A stretch of 64,000 bases of DNA, taken from the NCBI RefSeq assembly GCF_030052815.1, contig NC_079503.1, forward strand, positions 45,550,735 to 45,614,734, given 5' to 3'. Below the pieces are notes generated by a model. That model was given only the letters and a program-made list of their open reading frames with translations. It did no database searches and was not told the DNA's origin. Each line of letters starts with the position of its first letter. Positions within the stretch are counted from its first letter, which is position 1. Shown here in pieces: positions 36,209-48,500 of this stretch. A program made the position numbers and the translations under genes. The DNA comes from Hevea brasiliensis. Its lineage: Eukaryota; Streptophyta; Magnoliopsida; Malpighiales; Euphorbiaceae.

Positions 36209-37590
36209 TATAAGGAAAGGCTAGTAGCGAAAGGGTTTCGCTAAAGGCAAGGAGTCGACTATGAGGAGACTTTCTCGCCTGTTGCCATGCTTAAATCAAT
36301 TAGGATTTTATTAGCAATAGCTGCATACTATGATTATGAGATTTGGCAGATGGATATCAAAACAGCTTTTCTCAATGGATAAATTGAAGAAAACATTTTC
36401 ATGGAACAACCTAGGGGTTTTGAATCCCAAGATGGTTCCAAGGTATGCAAGCTAAAGCGATCCATTTATGGGTTAAAACAAGCTTCGAGGAGTTGGAACA
36501 TCTGTTTTGATGAAGCCATTAAATCCTTTAGTTTTATCAAAAATGAGGATGAGCCATGTGTATATAAGAAGTTAGTGACAGTGCTATCACTTTCCTTATC
36601 TTATATGTTGATGACATACTGTTGATGGGTAATGACACAGGTATGTTGACAACTATAAAGGTATGGTTGTCAAATACATTCTCCATGAAAGACTTAGGGG
36701 AGGCAACCTATATTCTTGGGATTCGCATATATAGAGATAGAGCGAAAAGAATAATTTGTTTATCCCAAAGTTTATACTTGGAAAAGGTGTTAAAGAGGTT
36801 TAACATGCTTGATTCCAAGAGAGGATTGTTATCAGTGAAACATGGTATCCACCTTTCTAAAGAGGTGTCTCCAAAGATACCTGAAGAAAGAGATAAAATG
36901 GCCAGGATTCCATATGCTTCGGCTTTTGGAAGTTTAATGTATGCAATATTGTGTACTAGACCGGATATCGCATATGCTGTTAGTTTGACTAGCAGGTATC
37001 AATCCAATCCAGGTTTGGAACACTAGATAGCTGTCAAGAATATCCTTAAGTACTTTAGAAGAACTAAGGATTTATTCTTGATTTATGGAGGTGGAGAATT
37101 GCAATTGGGTGGTTATACAAATTCTGATTTCCAATCAGATATCGATGATAGAAAGTCTACCTCTGGATATGTGTTCATTTATAATGGAGGTGCAGTCAGT
37201 TGGAAGAGTTGCAAACAGAGCACGACTGCAGATTCCACTACAAAGGCTGAGTGTATTGATGCATCAGATGCTGCAAAGGAAGCTGTTTGGATAAAGAAGT
37301 TCGTGACAGAACTTATAGTAGTTCCTTCTATTGAGACAACAGTTCCACTACACTGTGACATCAATGGAGCAGTCATACAGGCTAAGGAACCAAGGTCTCA
37401 CCAGAAATCCAAACACATAGAAAGGCGCTACCACATTATCAGAGAAATAGTTGGGTGAGGCGATGTAGCCATGCAGAAAATAGCATCAGCTAAAAATCCA
37501 ACTGATCCATTCACTAAGCCTATGTCACAGACTCAGTTAGACTGATATCTTGAAAAGATACGTCTAAGATATTGTAATGAATGGCTCTAG
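36209..37590 (+). pseudogene. C6 copia pol, 3' part (RT and RNase H)
   Basis: Resumes at TATAAGGAAAGGCTAG, just after the point of G2 insertion. RT motifs include ERLVAKGFR, MEQPRGFESQDGSK and YGLKQASRSWN; the YVDD codons are present near 36605 but follow a one-base deletion near 36570 (AAGTTAGTG for AAGGTTAGTG). Stops lie near 36242 (CAA to TAA), 36380 (TAC to TAA), 37024 (TGG to TAG) and 37456 (CGA to TGA). RNase H motifs include DIDDRKSTSGYVF and CDINGAV. The natural stop is TAG at 37588-37590. Confidence 0.93.
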
Positions 37591-37603
37591 TGCTAGTGGG
37601 AGA
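37591..37603 (+). other. C6 polypurine tract region
   Basis: TGCTAGTGGGAGA between the pol stop and the 3' LTR, the family's purine tract with GTGGGAGA. Confidence 0.75.
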
Positions 37604-39705
37604 TTATTAGTAGTATGCCCTAGAGCATATCATTTAGTATGTATCTTGTACATATTTTTATTAATAAAAGGCATTTCCACTTTTCCGTTTACATAATATA
37701 TTTATGTGTAATAGAAAAGGTCCATTGATATTTTGTTAGAAATATTATTCTCAAGTTATTAAGAATATGAGTGAGAATATTTCTAGCACAAAGTATCATA
37801 AATAGGTTCACAATCGAGGATACTTCATAATAAGGACATGACGTATCCAAAAGATTGTATTCATGTTTGTTACCAAGTTATTTATATGAGATATAAATAA
37901 GATGGAATGGTGAGTCTCATGCCATATGACAAATATGATAGGCACTTATAAATGATAAGTAGGCCGAACCAGTGACACTTATGACAAGCACATGGAGTTT
38001 ACTCTTGTCAATGTTTTGTCATAAACCATATCAGTGCGTATAATCTTTAGACCTGAGATAGTACAGTTACCTTGAATATAGGTAGTTTGAGTTTGATACT
38101 GCTTTCATACTTGTACTATGTATGGGTATATGGGCATTTGTTGGCTCCTACTAGTTATATAAGGAGGTAGGTGTTGGTCAAGATGGAATCTGTTCCTCTA
38201 AGTAAATAGAGATAAAATCCTATGTTCATTTAATTATTCTTGATGTTTCAAGTTCTTGGCCAGGACAGATAGATTTATTCAGAAAAGAGTTTCTGATGAG
38301 AAAATCTTTTTAATCAAGAACTGGAATTAAAAGAGAACATAATATTCATAGCAAATGGAGTTTGACATAAACCATGACTCCAGCTTGATTTGGGATTTTG
38401 TAACAGAGAGATTCTAGTGCATGGTAACATATGATTATAGGTTCATTTAAGGTAAACCTTATTACAAATTGGGTGGCCATGGCATGCTATGCTAGGTGTT
38501 AACCATGGTCTATGAGGTTCATAAATTGATTTAGAGAAATCATTTATGGTAAGAAAGAGTTCTGATGATATTAAGAGTTGATATCATGTCTCATTGCCAA
38601 TTAGTGATGAGCCTAGTAAGTCACACACATACACAAGTTATCACCTATTTAAATATGACTTAATTAATTAATTAGAGAGTTTAATTGATTAATTAAATAG
38701 GTTTGGTTTGCAATTAAATTGCAAAGTCCCTAGCATGACTTGAAACCAAATCTAGATTATTGGATGTATAGTATAAGTTAAATTTATATTTAAAGTGTTT
38801 AAATATGAATTTAATTAATGAGAAATTAATTAATAGAGATTAATTAATTAATTTATATTTGATATAAATTAGAAGAAGAAAAATAATTATTTTAGGTTAA
38901 GAACTCAAAATTAAGACCAGGGGCATTTTGGTCATTTCACAGTGTGACACGTGGCACCATGAGATGGTGACACATGGGATTACACATAAGCTTGCCAAAT
39001 GTTTTTGAATCATATAAGATGATTAAAATCAAGATTAAATATAGGTTTGACGCTTGGCACAATGTGATTGGGTCACTTAAACCTAGAGCTAATCAAAGGG
39101 TGACATGTGGCAAGGGTTTAATGTCTTAACCTAGCTATAGAAGTGTTGTTATGAAAAAGAAAAACAACTAGCAGCCACTCCTCTTCTTTGTCACGCCATT
39201 TTGAGGTTCTCCAACTATTCTTCTTCATCTCTCATCAATTCAAAGAGATTAGCCATCAATCTCTTGAATTAAGAATACTAGAAATTGTTTCTAGTGTCCT
39301 GTTTACATCTCTAATCTCTCAAAAGGCATAACTTGAATTTCTAATTAATAGAAAAAGCTTTAGAAGCTGTTCAAGGGCTGCCATAGGTGTTCTTGGTGTG
39401 GACAAGCTAGAGGGACAACATTTGGTATCCTGAAGACAAATCTCAAAGGCGCAGACACGCTGCAGTGCATCAAGAGTTTAGTGTATTCGTTCTTGATTTA
39501 ATCTAGGGTTCTAAAATTAATCTGATTAATTTAAAATCTTAAGTGGCAAATACAGATCCAAAAACATATTAAAAGAGTTTTAATATGTTGTTTATCATTG
39601 AAATCAAATAGATAAAAATAAATCTTGCATGATGCATGTGACCCTAGGTGAAAATTTTTGAATTCAATGGTATAAACTTGTGTTTTTCACGCTTCCGTTC
39701 TTTCA
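37604..39705 (+). repeat. C6 3' LTR
   Basis: 2102 bp, near full length. The start is TATTAG in place of TGTTAG, so the terminal TG is mutated; it ends GTTCTTTCA. CACGTG lies at 38948-38953 and a degenerate TATA-like stretch (CTATAGAAG) near 39133. This is the one complete LTR here whose antisense ORF is broken, by a deletion near 37845. The C7 leader follows. Confidence 0.93.
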
Positions 39706-41231
39706 GTTGCATTCATATATGTGGCAGCATGGTTATGAGGTTGATGGAGCGCATGGTTTTGAGGAGAATACTCCTAGGGAGTGTTTAATTGATGCACATG
39801 GACTATGGGCCTCTTTGTATAATTGTTATTTATTTAAGGCCCATAATTAAGCCCATGCTTAATTAAATTATTTAATAAAGAATTTTAATCACACAATTAA
39901 ATTTTGATTCAGTTGTTTGAATGAGATTCAAATATGAATATTTAAATTTATTTGAATGAGATTCAAATATGAATTTTTAAATTTGTTTGAATGAGATTCA
40001 AATCTGAATTTTTAATTTTATTTGGATGAGATTCAAATCTGAATTTTTTAGTTAAATATGAGATATTCAATTTAATCTTAGTATGTATATTTTATTAATT
40101 GTTAAATGGTAATATGCATGATGGATAATTATGGACAATAAAAGACCAATGTGATTGGATTTATTTCTTTTATTTTTCTTTGGGATGTAACATAATTAAT
40201 TTTATTTTGGTGGCATGTATTATAAGTGTTGTAATAATTTGGGTTGTAATTTCATTTATATGAGGACTTTAAAGTCCATATTCTTGTAAATTCGCCTTGG
40301 TATGCCAAGGATTACAATGTTATTGGATTGCAAGAAGATCAAGGAGGTCAAGAGCATTGGTAGGACCAGTGAGAGGAATTCAAGATCAAGTATTGATTAT
40401 GTACTCCTTCAGAAACTCTTGTAAAATGAATGAATGAAATACACCTAGGAATGCCCTGATTCAATTCTTGGTGGCTCAGAATTAAATCCCTTAAAAAGTC
40501 CATGATCATACCATATTTATTGTTTATCCATGTATGAATGAGATGTATGAGAATGTATGCAAGTATATGATATATGCATGCCAAATGGATAATGTGCAAA
40601 CTGAGACCATAATAGTAATTAAGCCAACTACTAAATCTTCCAAATAAATGATTAAGTTGGAAATGATATAATTAAAGTAATTATATCATGGACCCTCCGT
40701 TAAGACAATTATTTTAAGAAATTTTAAATACTTGCATTTGATGCATTTAATTTAAGAGATTTTCTTAAGAATAATTATTAAGCATGAGATGTAGTAAATA
40801 TGTAAATAAGTTGATGCCCAATAATGGATGTGCCTGAGGACATTAGAGTTATTTGTATGTCTACTAACTTAATGGGATCAACTTAACAAATGCAAGATGA
40901 ATCAATAATGGATGTGTTTGAGATTTTGAGCATTAGAGGCTAGATAAAGGATTGAACCTCACATGAAATGTGATGGGCAAGGAGTTGCTCACTTATAATT
41001 TATTGTAATTCCAATAATGGATTTGCTTAAGGATGATCAATAAGGCTATAAGAATTCAATCACCCACTAGAAATCCATGTAACTAGGATTTTCGTTCCTA
41101 CTTTGGAAGTGTAGGATTTGCCGAGTTAGTGGGAGGACCAATTTGATTAAAAGACCATATCGTTTTGGTTAATTACTTGATATATTTACTAATTAATCTA
41201 GTTATTTTTTACAGTTATTCTTCTGATAATA
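39706..41231 (+). other. C7 leader, truncated at 5' end
   Basis: Starts in the middle of a leader (TGTGGCAGCATGG resembles TGTGGCGGCATGC of C10), so C6 appears to have inserted here; C7's own LTR and primer site lie beyond the insertion. Four dyad repeat units at about 39905-40060, hairpin CCTTGGTATGCCAAGG near 40295, and three variant boxes near 40820, 40905 and 41010. Antisense ORF at 40348-40599. Confidence 0.87.
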
Positions 41232-41386
41232 ATGAGCACATAACAACCACCACCATCCAATATCCTTACAAGCATAGTTGATCACAATAAGTTGACAAGA
41301 CCTAATATTTCTGATTGGCTAAGAAATTTAAAACTTGTCCTGAACCTAGAACGTATTGGATATGTTCTAGACTCAAATGTTCCTGG
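41232..41386 (+). pseudogene. C7 copia gag, 5' piece
   Basis: The ATG at 41232-41234 is followed by TAA at codon 4 (CAA to TAA). The remaining codons match the gag N-terminus of the family (PPPSNIL, SDWLRNLKLVLN, IGYVLDSNVPG) up to the C8 LTR. CCTGG at 41382-41386 is the left target duplication. The reading continues at 42402. Confidence 0.9.
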
Positions 41387-42401
41387 TGAAGGAGAGGAAG
41401 CATGAAAAATACAGGTTTATATCATTGAATTCAAAAATTTTCACCTAGGGTCATATGCATCATGCAAGATTTATTTTTATCTATTTGATTTCAATGATAA
41501 ACAACATATTAAAACTATTTTAATATGTTTTTGGATCTGTACTTGCCATTTAAGATTTTAAAATTAATCATATTAATTTTAGAACCCTAGATTAGATCAA
41601 GAAGAAGTGCACTAACCTCTTAATGCACTGTAGTGTGTTTGGCACCTTTGGGATGCGTATTTAGGATACCGGATGTTGTCCCTCTAGCTTCTCCACACGA
41701 AGAACACCTATGGCAGCCCTTGAACAACTTTTAAAGCTTTTTCTATGAATCAGAAAATCAAGTTTTGCCTTTTGAGATATTAGAGATGTAAATAGAACAC
41801 TAGAAACAATTTCTAGTATTTTTAATTCAAGAGATTGTTTGCTAATATCTTGGAATTGATGACATATGAAGAAGAAGAGAGGATGGCAGCACAAAGTATG
41901 AAAACAGTATCAAACTCAAACCACCTATATAGAAGATAACTGTGCTATCTCAAGTCTAAAGATTATATGCACTGATATGATTTATGATAATACATTGACA
42001 AGAGTAAACTCCATGTGCTTGTCATAAGTGTCACTGGTTTGACCTACTTATCATATATAAGTGCTTATCATGTTTGTCATATGCCAAGAGATTCACCATT
42101 CCACCTTATTTATATCTCATATAAATAACTTGGGAATAAACATGAATACAATATTTCTTGATAATTCATGTTCTTATTGTGAAGTATCCTCAATTGAGAA
42201 CCTCTTTATGATATTTTGTGCTAGAAATACTGTCACTCATATTCTTAACAACTTAAGAATAATATTTCTAACAAAATATCAATGGACATTTTTTATTACG
42301 CATAAATATATTATGTAAATAAAAAAGTGAAAATGGCTTTTATTAATAAAATATATACAAGATACATACTAAAGGATATGCTCTAGGGCATACTACTAAC
42401 A
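41387..42401 (-). repeat. C8: solo copia LTR with internal deletion
   Basis: 1015 bp, minus strand, from TGTTAGTAGTATGCCC (42401) to CTTCA (41387). About 1.1 kb of the full LTR is missing near 41895, where GGCAGCAC joins AAAGTATG. Target duplication CCTGG (41382-41386) and CCTAG (42402-42406) differ by one base; together they close the gag of C7 without loss, so this is a genuine single-LTR insertion. The antisense ORF survives at 42061-42318. Confidence 0.93.
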
Positions 42402-43325
42402 CCTAGTCCCTTACCTCCAGAGGCCATGCAAGAGGAACATGACACTTTGGACAAGTGGAAGGAACATGATATGAGAGCCAAGTGTTATATGCTTGCTTCT
42501 ATGAGTAATGAGTTACAGAAGCAACATGAAAATATGCAAAGTGCTAGTGAGATCCTCCTTCACCTACAAGAGTTGTATGGTGAGCATAGCAGGAATGCTA
42601 GGTATGAGATATCTAGGCAGCTATTTTGCATGAGGATGTTTGAGGGATAGAATGTAGGAGATCATGTCCATAAGATGATTTGGCTTATTGAGCAGCTGGA
42701 ACATCTTGGCTTTAACATGGATTTTCAATTGCAGATGTATTTGATCCTTCAGTCCCTACTGAGTCAATTGAGAATTTTATGACAAATTTCTATATGACTA
42801 AGTAGGAATACACCTTGGATGGTTTACTTAACATGCTTGTTATTGCTCAGAAAAATATGCGGGGCAATAAAGGAAAAGAGGTAGCTTTGATTGTATCTTC
42901 TTCTACTGGAAAGTCCAATAAGAAGAAGGGCAATAAGAAAAAGAAACCTCAAGTTCTAGGACCTTCCAAGAAGATAGCCAAACAGAAAGGGAAGACCAAA
43001 GCTGATGGAGGCAAAGGAAAGTGTTTCCACTGCCATAACGATGGGCACTGGAAAAGGAATTGCCCAGAGTATCTTGCTTCTCTAAAGGACAAGAAGGATG
43101 CACCTGCAGAAGGTATGTCTATATCTTGTTATTTAGATGCTGATGATGCTCATAGTTCATCTACTGCTTGGGTTTTAGATACTAGTACTAGTTCTCACTT
43201 TTCTTACGATATGCAGAAACTAGCAAACAGTAGCAGCTTGCATGCTCGAGATGTTAAACTCTGGATTGGCGATGGCTCAAGTGTTGAAGCTTTATCCATA
43301 GGATCTAAATCTTTTTACATGTATG
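42402..43325 (+). pseudogene. C7 copia gag and protease, 3' piece
   Basis: Continues gag after C8. A stop lies at 42648-42650 (GGACAG to GGATAG) and bases are missing near 42765. From about 42815 the frame is open through a lysine-rich stretch and an intact CCHC knuckle (CFHCHNDGHWKRNC, near 43020-43060). The protease reads DTSTSSH instead of DTGASSH, so the active-site glycine and alanine are lost. Cut at 43325 by gypsy LTR G3; integrase, RT and RNase H are not in the window. Confidence 0.92.
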
Positions 43326-44325
43326 TGTCACACCTTACCCCTCCGTAAGACATGACATGATCCCATAGTATACCTAATGAATTACTAAACTTCGTATATT
43401 GATAACCCATTAAACACATTACAAGGGATTTTAAACCTTTTCTTATTTCTTCTTATAGTGGTGAGCACTTTTGACAGATTTTAAAATTTTTTAATCGAAG
43501 TTAAATCACAATTTAGGTCTGAAATAGCCACAAATTTTATAAAAATTTTGGTAGAGTGCTGTCTGTATTTGGAGCAAAATAGTTCTTCAAAAACCTGTAA
43601 AAAGCACTTCCAATATATTTGTTCAATCTCAAACTCCAATATGGCTCAACTCAAATCAGTGTCCTCAACACAGTTCAAACTCAATTAAATATCATTTCCA
43701 GCAATTCCAAAGATAAAGTGCAAAATAAATAAGTATTTCAAAAGCTGAAATAAGAGAATTGTAATAAAACATTTTGACAAGCCAAAATAATTTATAACTT
43801 TATTTTATAGCTACTCAAGACCGAGTACAATATATATATACAGTTCACATACATTACAATAATATTTACAAGGAAGTGCTATACTCAATATACCCGACAA
43901 AATCCCAAAGCAAAGTCACAAGCAGCCTACTCTGCTACTTTATCTATCTCCCTACCTGCGACAGCAATGAAAAAGCTATCGCTGAGTAAAATTTACTCAG
44001 TGGTGCATAACAACAATTTAAAATGCGTTATATAAAACTTTTATTGACAATTTACAATTCAAATAATTCACAGTTTCATGTCATAATTTTCAAAGCTCAT
44101 ATAACACAAATTTGATCAAACAATTTAATAACATAGTGTTGCCAATCAATAACACAACTTAGGTCATGAAACAAATTTTTTCGAACATGCCGTGTTGTAC
44201 ACCATGACAAGGCATACTCACTCCACTAATCGAAATTAATGAGGGAGGTGGCTAGCTAGATAATTAGTACACATCCATACTCACCTTAGACTAGCAAGTC
44301 AGAGAGGGAGAAATATAGTCATACT
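43326..44325 (+). repeat. G3: Ty3/gypsy LTR fragment (5' portion)
   Basis: Starts TGTCACACCTTACCCC, a Tekay-like LTR start, in the protease region of C7. Landmarks shared with the G2 LTR are AGTTCTTC followed by CCTG and CTCAGTGGTGCATAA. Truncated at 44325 where the C9 LTR begins, so C9 appears to have inserted into it; ATACT at 44321-44325 would be the target duplication, partner outside the window. No coding sequence seen. Confidence 0.78.
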
Positions 44326-44829
44326 TGAAGGAGCGGAAGCATGAAAAACACAAGTTTATGCCATTGAAATCGAAAATTTTCACCTAGGGTCACACGCATC
44401 ATGCAAGATTTATTTTTATCTATTTGATTTCAATAATAAACAACATATTAAAACTCCTTTAATATGTTTTTTGGATCTGTATTTTCCATTTAAGATTTTA
44501 AAATTAATCAAATTATTTTTAGAACCCTAGATTAGATCAAGAACCAATATATTAACCTCTTGATGCACTGCAGTGTATTTGTGCCTTTGGGATGCGTCTT
44601 TAGGACACCAGATGTCGTCCCTCTAGCTTGTTCACACCAAGCTTACCTATGGCAGCCCTTGAATAGCTTCTAAAGCTATTTTATTAATTAGAAAATCAAG
44701 TTTTACCTTTTAAGAGATTAAAGATGTAAACAGGACACTGGAAACAATTTCTAGTATTTTCAATTCAAGAGATTGTTTGCTAATCTCTTGGAATAGATGA
44801 GAGAATAGATGAAGAGGAGGGCGAGCTTT
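44326..44829 (-). repeat. C9 3' LTR, distal piece
   Basis: The last 504 bp of a minus-strand LTR (ends CGCTTCCGCTCCTTCA at 44326). It is interrupted by C10 and resumes at 54589. The two pieces sum to about 2.1 kb, a full LTR. GCTTT at 44825-44829 is the left C10 target duplication. Confidence 0.92.
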
Positions 44830-46762
44830 TGTTAGTAGTATGCCCTAGAGCATATCATTTAGTATGTATCTTGTACATGTTTTTATTAATAAAAGGTATT
44901 TCCACTTTTCCGTTTACATAAGATATTTATGTGTAATATAGAGGTCCATTGATATTTTGTCAGAAATTCTATTCTTAAGTTATTAAGAATATGAGTGATA
45001 GTATTTCTAGTACAAAGTATCATAAATAGGTTCACAATCGAGGATACTTCGTAATAAGGACTTGACTTATCCAGAAAGAATGTATTCATGTTTGTTTCCA
45101 AGTTATTTATATGAGATATAAATAAGATGGAATGGTGAGTCTCATGCCATATGACAAACATGATAGGCACTTATAAATGACAAACATGTGTTGGCTCCTA
45201 CTAGTTATATATGGAGGTAGGTGTTGATCAAGATAGAATCTGTTCCTCTAAGTAAATAGAGATAAAATCTTATGTTCATTTAATTATTCTAGATGTTTCA
45301 AGTTCCTGGCCAGGACAGATAGATTTAATCAGAAAAGAGTTTCTGATGCGAAAATCTTTTTAATCAAGAACTGGAATTAAAAGAGAACATAATATTCATA
45401 GCAAATGGAATTTGACATAAACCATGACTCCAGCTTTAGTTGGGATTTTGTAACAGAGAGATTATAGTGCATGGTAACATATGATTATAGGTTCATTTAA
45501 GGTAAACCTTATTACTAATTAGGCAGCCATGGCATGCTATGCTAGGTGTTAACCATGGTCTATGAGGTGCATAAAATGATTTAGAGAAATCATTTATGGT
45601 AAGAAAGAGTTCTGATGATATTAAGAGTTGATATCATATCTCATTGCCAATTAGTGATGAGCCTAGTAAGTCACACACATACACAAGTTATTACCTAATT
45701 AAATATGATTTAATTAATTAATTAAAGAGTTTAATTGATTAATTAAATAGGTTTGGTTTGCAATTAGATTGTAAATTCCCTAGCATGACTTGAAACCAAA
45801 TCTAGATTATTGGATGTATAGTATAAGTTAAATTTATATTTAAAGTGTTTAAATATGAATTTTATTAATGAGAAATTAATTAATAAAGATTAATTAATTA
45901 ATTTATATTTGATATAAATTGATTAGAGGAAGAAAAATAATTATTTTGGGTTGAGAACTCAAAATTAAGACACATGGGGCATTTTGGTCTTTTCACAAGG
46001 TGACATGTGGCACCATGAGATAGTGACACATGGCATTACACATAAGTTTGCCGAATGACTTTTAATCTTGTAAGATGATTAAAATTAAGATTAAATATAG
46101 GTTTGACACTTGACATAATGTGATTGGGTCAATTAAACCTAGAACCAATCAGAGGGTGTCACGTGGCAAGGGTTTAATGTGTTGACCTAGCTATATAAGT
46201 GTTGTTATGAATTAAAAATAACACAACCAAAAGCTCCTCATCCTTGGTGCCACTACCCAAGAGTCTCCCTTCTCTTTCTCTTCATCTCTCATCTATTATA
46301 AGAGATTAGCAAACAATCTCTTAAATTAAAAATACTAGAAATCGTTTCTTGTGTCCTGTTTACATCTTTAATCTCTTAAAAGGCAGAACTTGATTTTCTA
46401 AACAATAGAAAAAGCTTTAGTAGCTGTTCAAGGGCTGCCTTAGGTGTTCTTGGTGTGGACAAGCTAGAGGGACAACATCTGGTGTCCTAAAGATGAATCT
46501 CGAAGGTGTAAATACACTGTAGTGCATCAAGTGGTTAGTGTGTTTGTTCTTGATTTACTCTAGGGTTCTAAAAGTAATCTGATTAATTTTAAAATTTTAA
46601 ATGGAAAATATAGATCCAAAACATATTAAAAGAGTTTTAATATATTGCTTATCATTGAAATCAAATAGATAAAAATAAATCTTATATGATGCATGTGACC
46701 CTAGGTGAAAATTTTTGAATTCAATGGTATAAACTTGTGTTTTTCACGCTTCCGCTCCTTCA
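44830..46762 (+). repeat. C10 5' LTR, with deletion
   Basis: 1933 bp. About 180 bp is missing near 45180 compared with the 3' LTR of the same element (CTTATAAATGA runs into CAAACATGTGTTGG). The deletion must postdate integration, because reverse transcription makes both LTRs identical. The antisense ORF at 44886-45170 is frameshifted at its C-terminus. Ends CCGCTCCTTCA. Confidence 0.95.
46191..46199 (+). promoter_or_regulatory. C10 5' LTR TATA box
   Basis: CTATATAAG about 565 bases before the LTR end, a good plant TATA box. A CACGTG lies 26 bases upstream (46160-46165) and CCAAT near 46145. This is the best-preserved LTR core promoter in the window. Confidence 0.65.
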
Positions 46763-46764
46763 AT

Positions 46765-46776
46765 TGGTATCAGAGC
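46765..46776 (+). other. C10 primer-binding site
   Basis: TGGTATCAGAGC, a perfect match to the initiator tRNA-Met type site, two bases after the LTR. Confidence 0.94.
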
Positions 46777-48500
46777 CACTATATTTTCCATTTAGATTGT
46801 TGATTATATGATTTAATTATTTGTTTTGATCATGAGATGATTTATCTATTGCTGGTTGCAATGGATGTGTGGCGGCATGCTTGAAGAGCACCATCATTGG
46901 TGCGCATGGTTTGGCTTCAAGGGTGGTGCAAAGGTTTGGCTTTTTAATTTGCAATTGTTGTATGATCTAAAAGCTCATCCTATGTGTAATTAAATTGTTT
47001 AATTAGAATTTCAATCACACAGTTAAATTTTGATTCAAATCAGAATTTTAAAAATTGTTTGAATGTGATTCAAATCTGAATTTTAAAAGTTATTTGAATG
47101 TGATTCAAATCTGAATTTTTAAAGTTGTTTGAATCATATTTAAATCTGATTTTTTAAAGTTGTTTGAATAATATTTAGATCTGAATTTTTTTTAAAAAAA
47201 TTGTTAATTTTTTAAAAATTGTATGAATGTGATTCAAATATGAATTTTTAAAGATGTTTGAATGTAATTCAAATATGAATTTTTAAATTTATTTGAATCA
47301 TATTCAAATCTGGATTTTTAAGTTGAATATGAGATATTCAATTTAATTTAAGTATGTATGTTTTATTTAATTGTTAAATAGTGATATGCATGATGGATGA
47401 TCATGGACCATAAAAGACCAATATGATTGGATTTATTTCTTTTATGTTTTTTTGGGATTGTAAATTAATTAATTTATTTTAATTTATTTTGGGCATGTAT
47501 TATTAAGGTTGTAATAATTTTTGGGTTGTAATTTCATTTATTTACTTCTTGTAAATTCACCTTGGTATGCTAAGGATTACTATGTAATATTGGATTGCAA
47601 GAAGTTCAAGGAGGTCAAGAGCATTGGTGGGACCAGTGGGAGGAATTCAAGATCAAATGTTGATTATGTAATCCTTAAGCAACTCTTGTAAAATGAATGA
47701 ATGAAATGCACCTAGGAATGCCCTGATTCAATTGTTGGTGGCTGAGAATTGAATCCCTTAGAAAGTCCATGATCATACCATATTTACTCCTTATCCATGA
47801 ATGGATGAGATGTATGGGAATGTATGCAATTATATGATATATGCATGCTAAGTGAATAATGTGCAAAGTGAGACCTTAATAGTAATTAGGATGACCATAA
47901 AATCTTCCAAACAAATGATTAAGTTAGAAATGCTATAATTAAAGTAATTATAATATGGACCCTCCATTGGGGCAATTATTTTAAGAAATTTTAAATAGTT
48001 GCGTAAGATGCAATTAATTTAAGAGATTTTCTTAAGAATAATTGTTAAGTATGAGATGTTGTAAATATGTAAATGGTTTGGTGGCCAATATTAGATGTAC
48101 CTAAGGACATTAAAATTATTTGCATAATTACTGGCTCAATGGGATCAACTTAACTAATGCAAGATAAGTCAATAATGGATGTACCTGAGATTTTGAGCAT
48201 TAGGGGCTAGGTAAATGATTGAACCTCACATGAGATGTGATGGGCAAGGAGTTGCTCACTTATAGTTTATTATAATTCCAATAAAAGATGTACATGAGGA
48301 TGATCAATAGAATTATAAGAATTCAATTACCCACTAGAAATCCATCGAACTAGGATTTCCGTTTTCTACTTTGGTAGTGTAGGATTCGCTAAGTTAGTGG
48401 GAGGACCAATTTGATTAAAACATCATAATCATTTTGGTAAATTACTTAATACATTTACTAATTAATCTGGCTATTTTTTGCAGTTAATTTTCTGATAAAA
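46777..48500 (+). other. C10 untranslated leader
   Basis: About 1.7 kb. About seven dyad repeat units at 47024-47330; the hairpin is degraded (CCTTGGTATGCTAAGG near 47561); three boxes near 48085, 48172 and 48280, the last altered to AATAAAAGATGTACATGAGG. Antisense ORF at 47675-47866. No sense gene. Confidence 0.86.

Noticed and set aside
46763..46790. Possible tRNA gene at the TGGTATCAGAGC site
   Set aside because: Only 12 bases match the tRNA 3' end; there is no cloverleaf or internal promoter, and position next to the LTR marks it as a primer-binding site.
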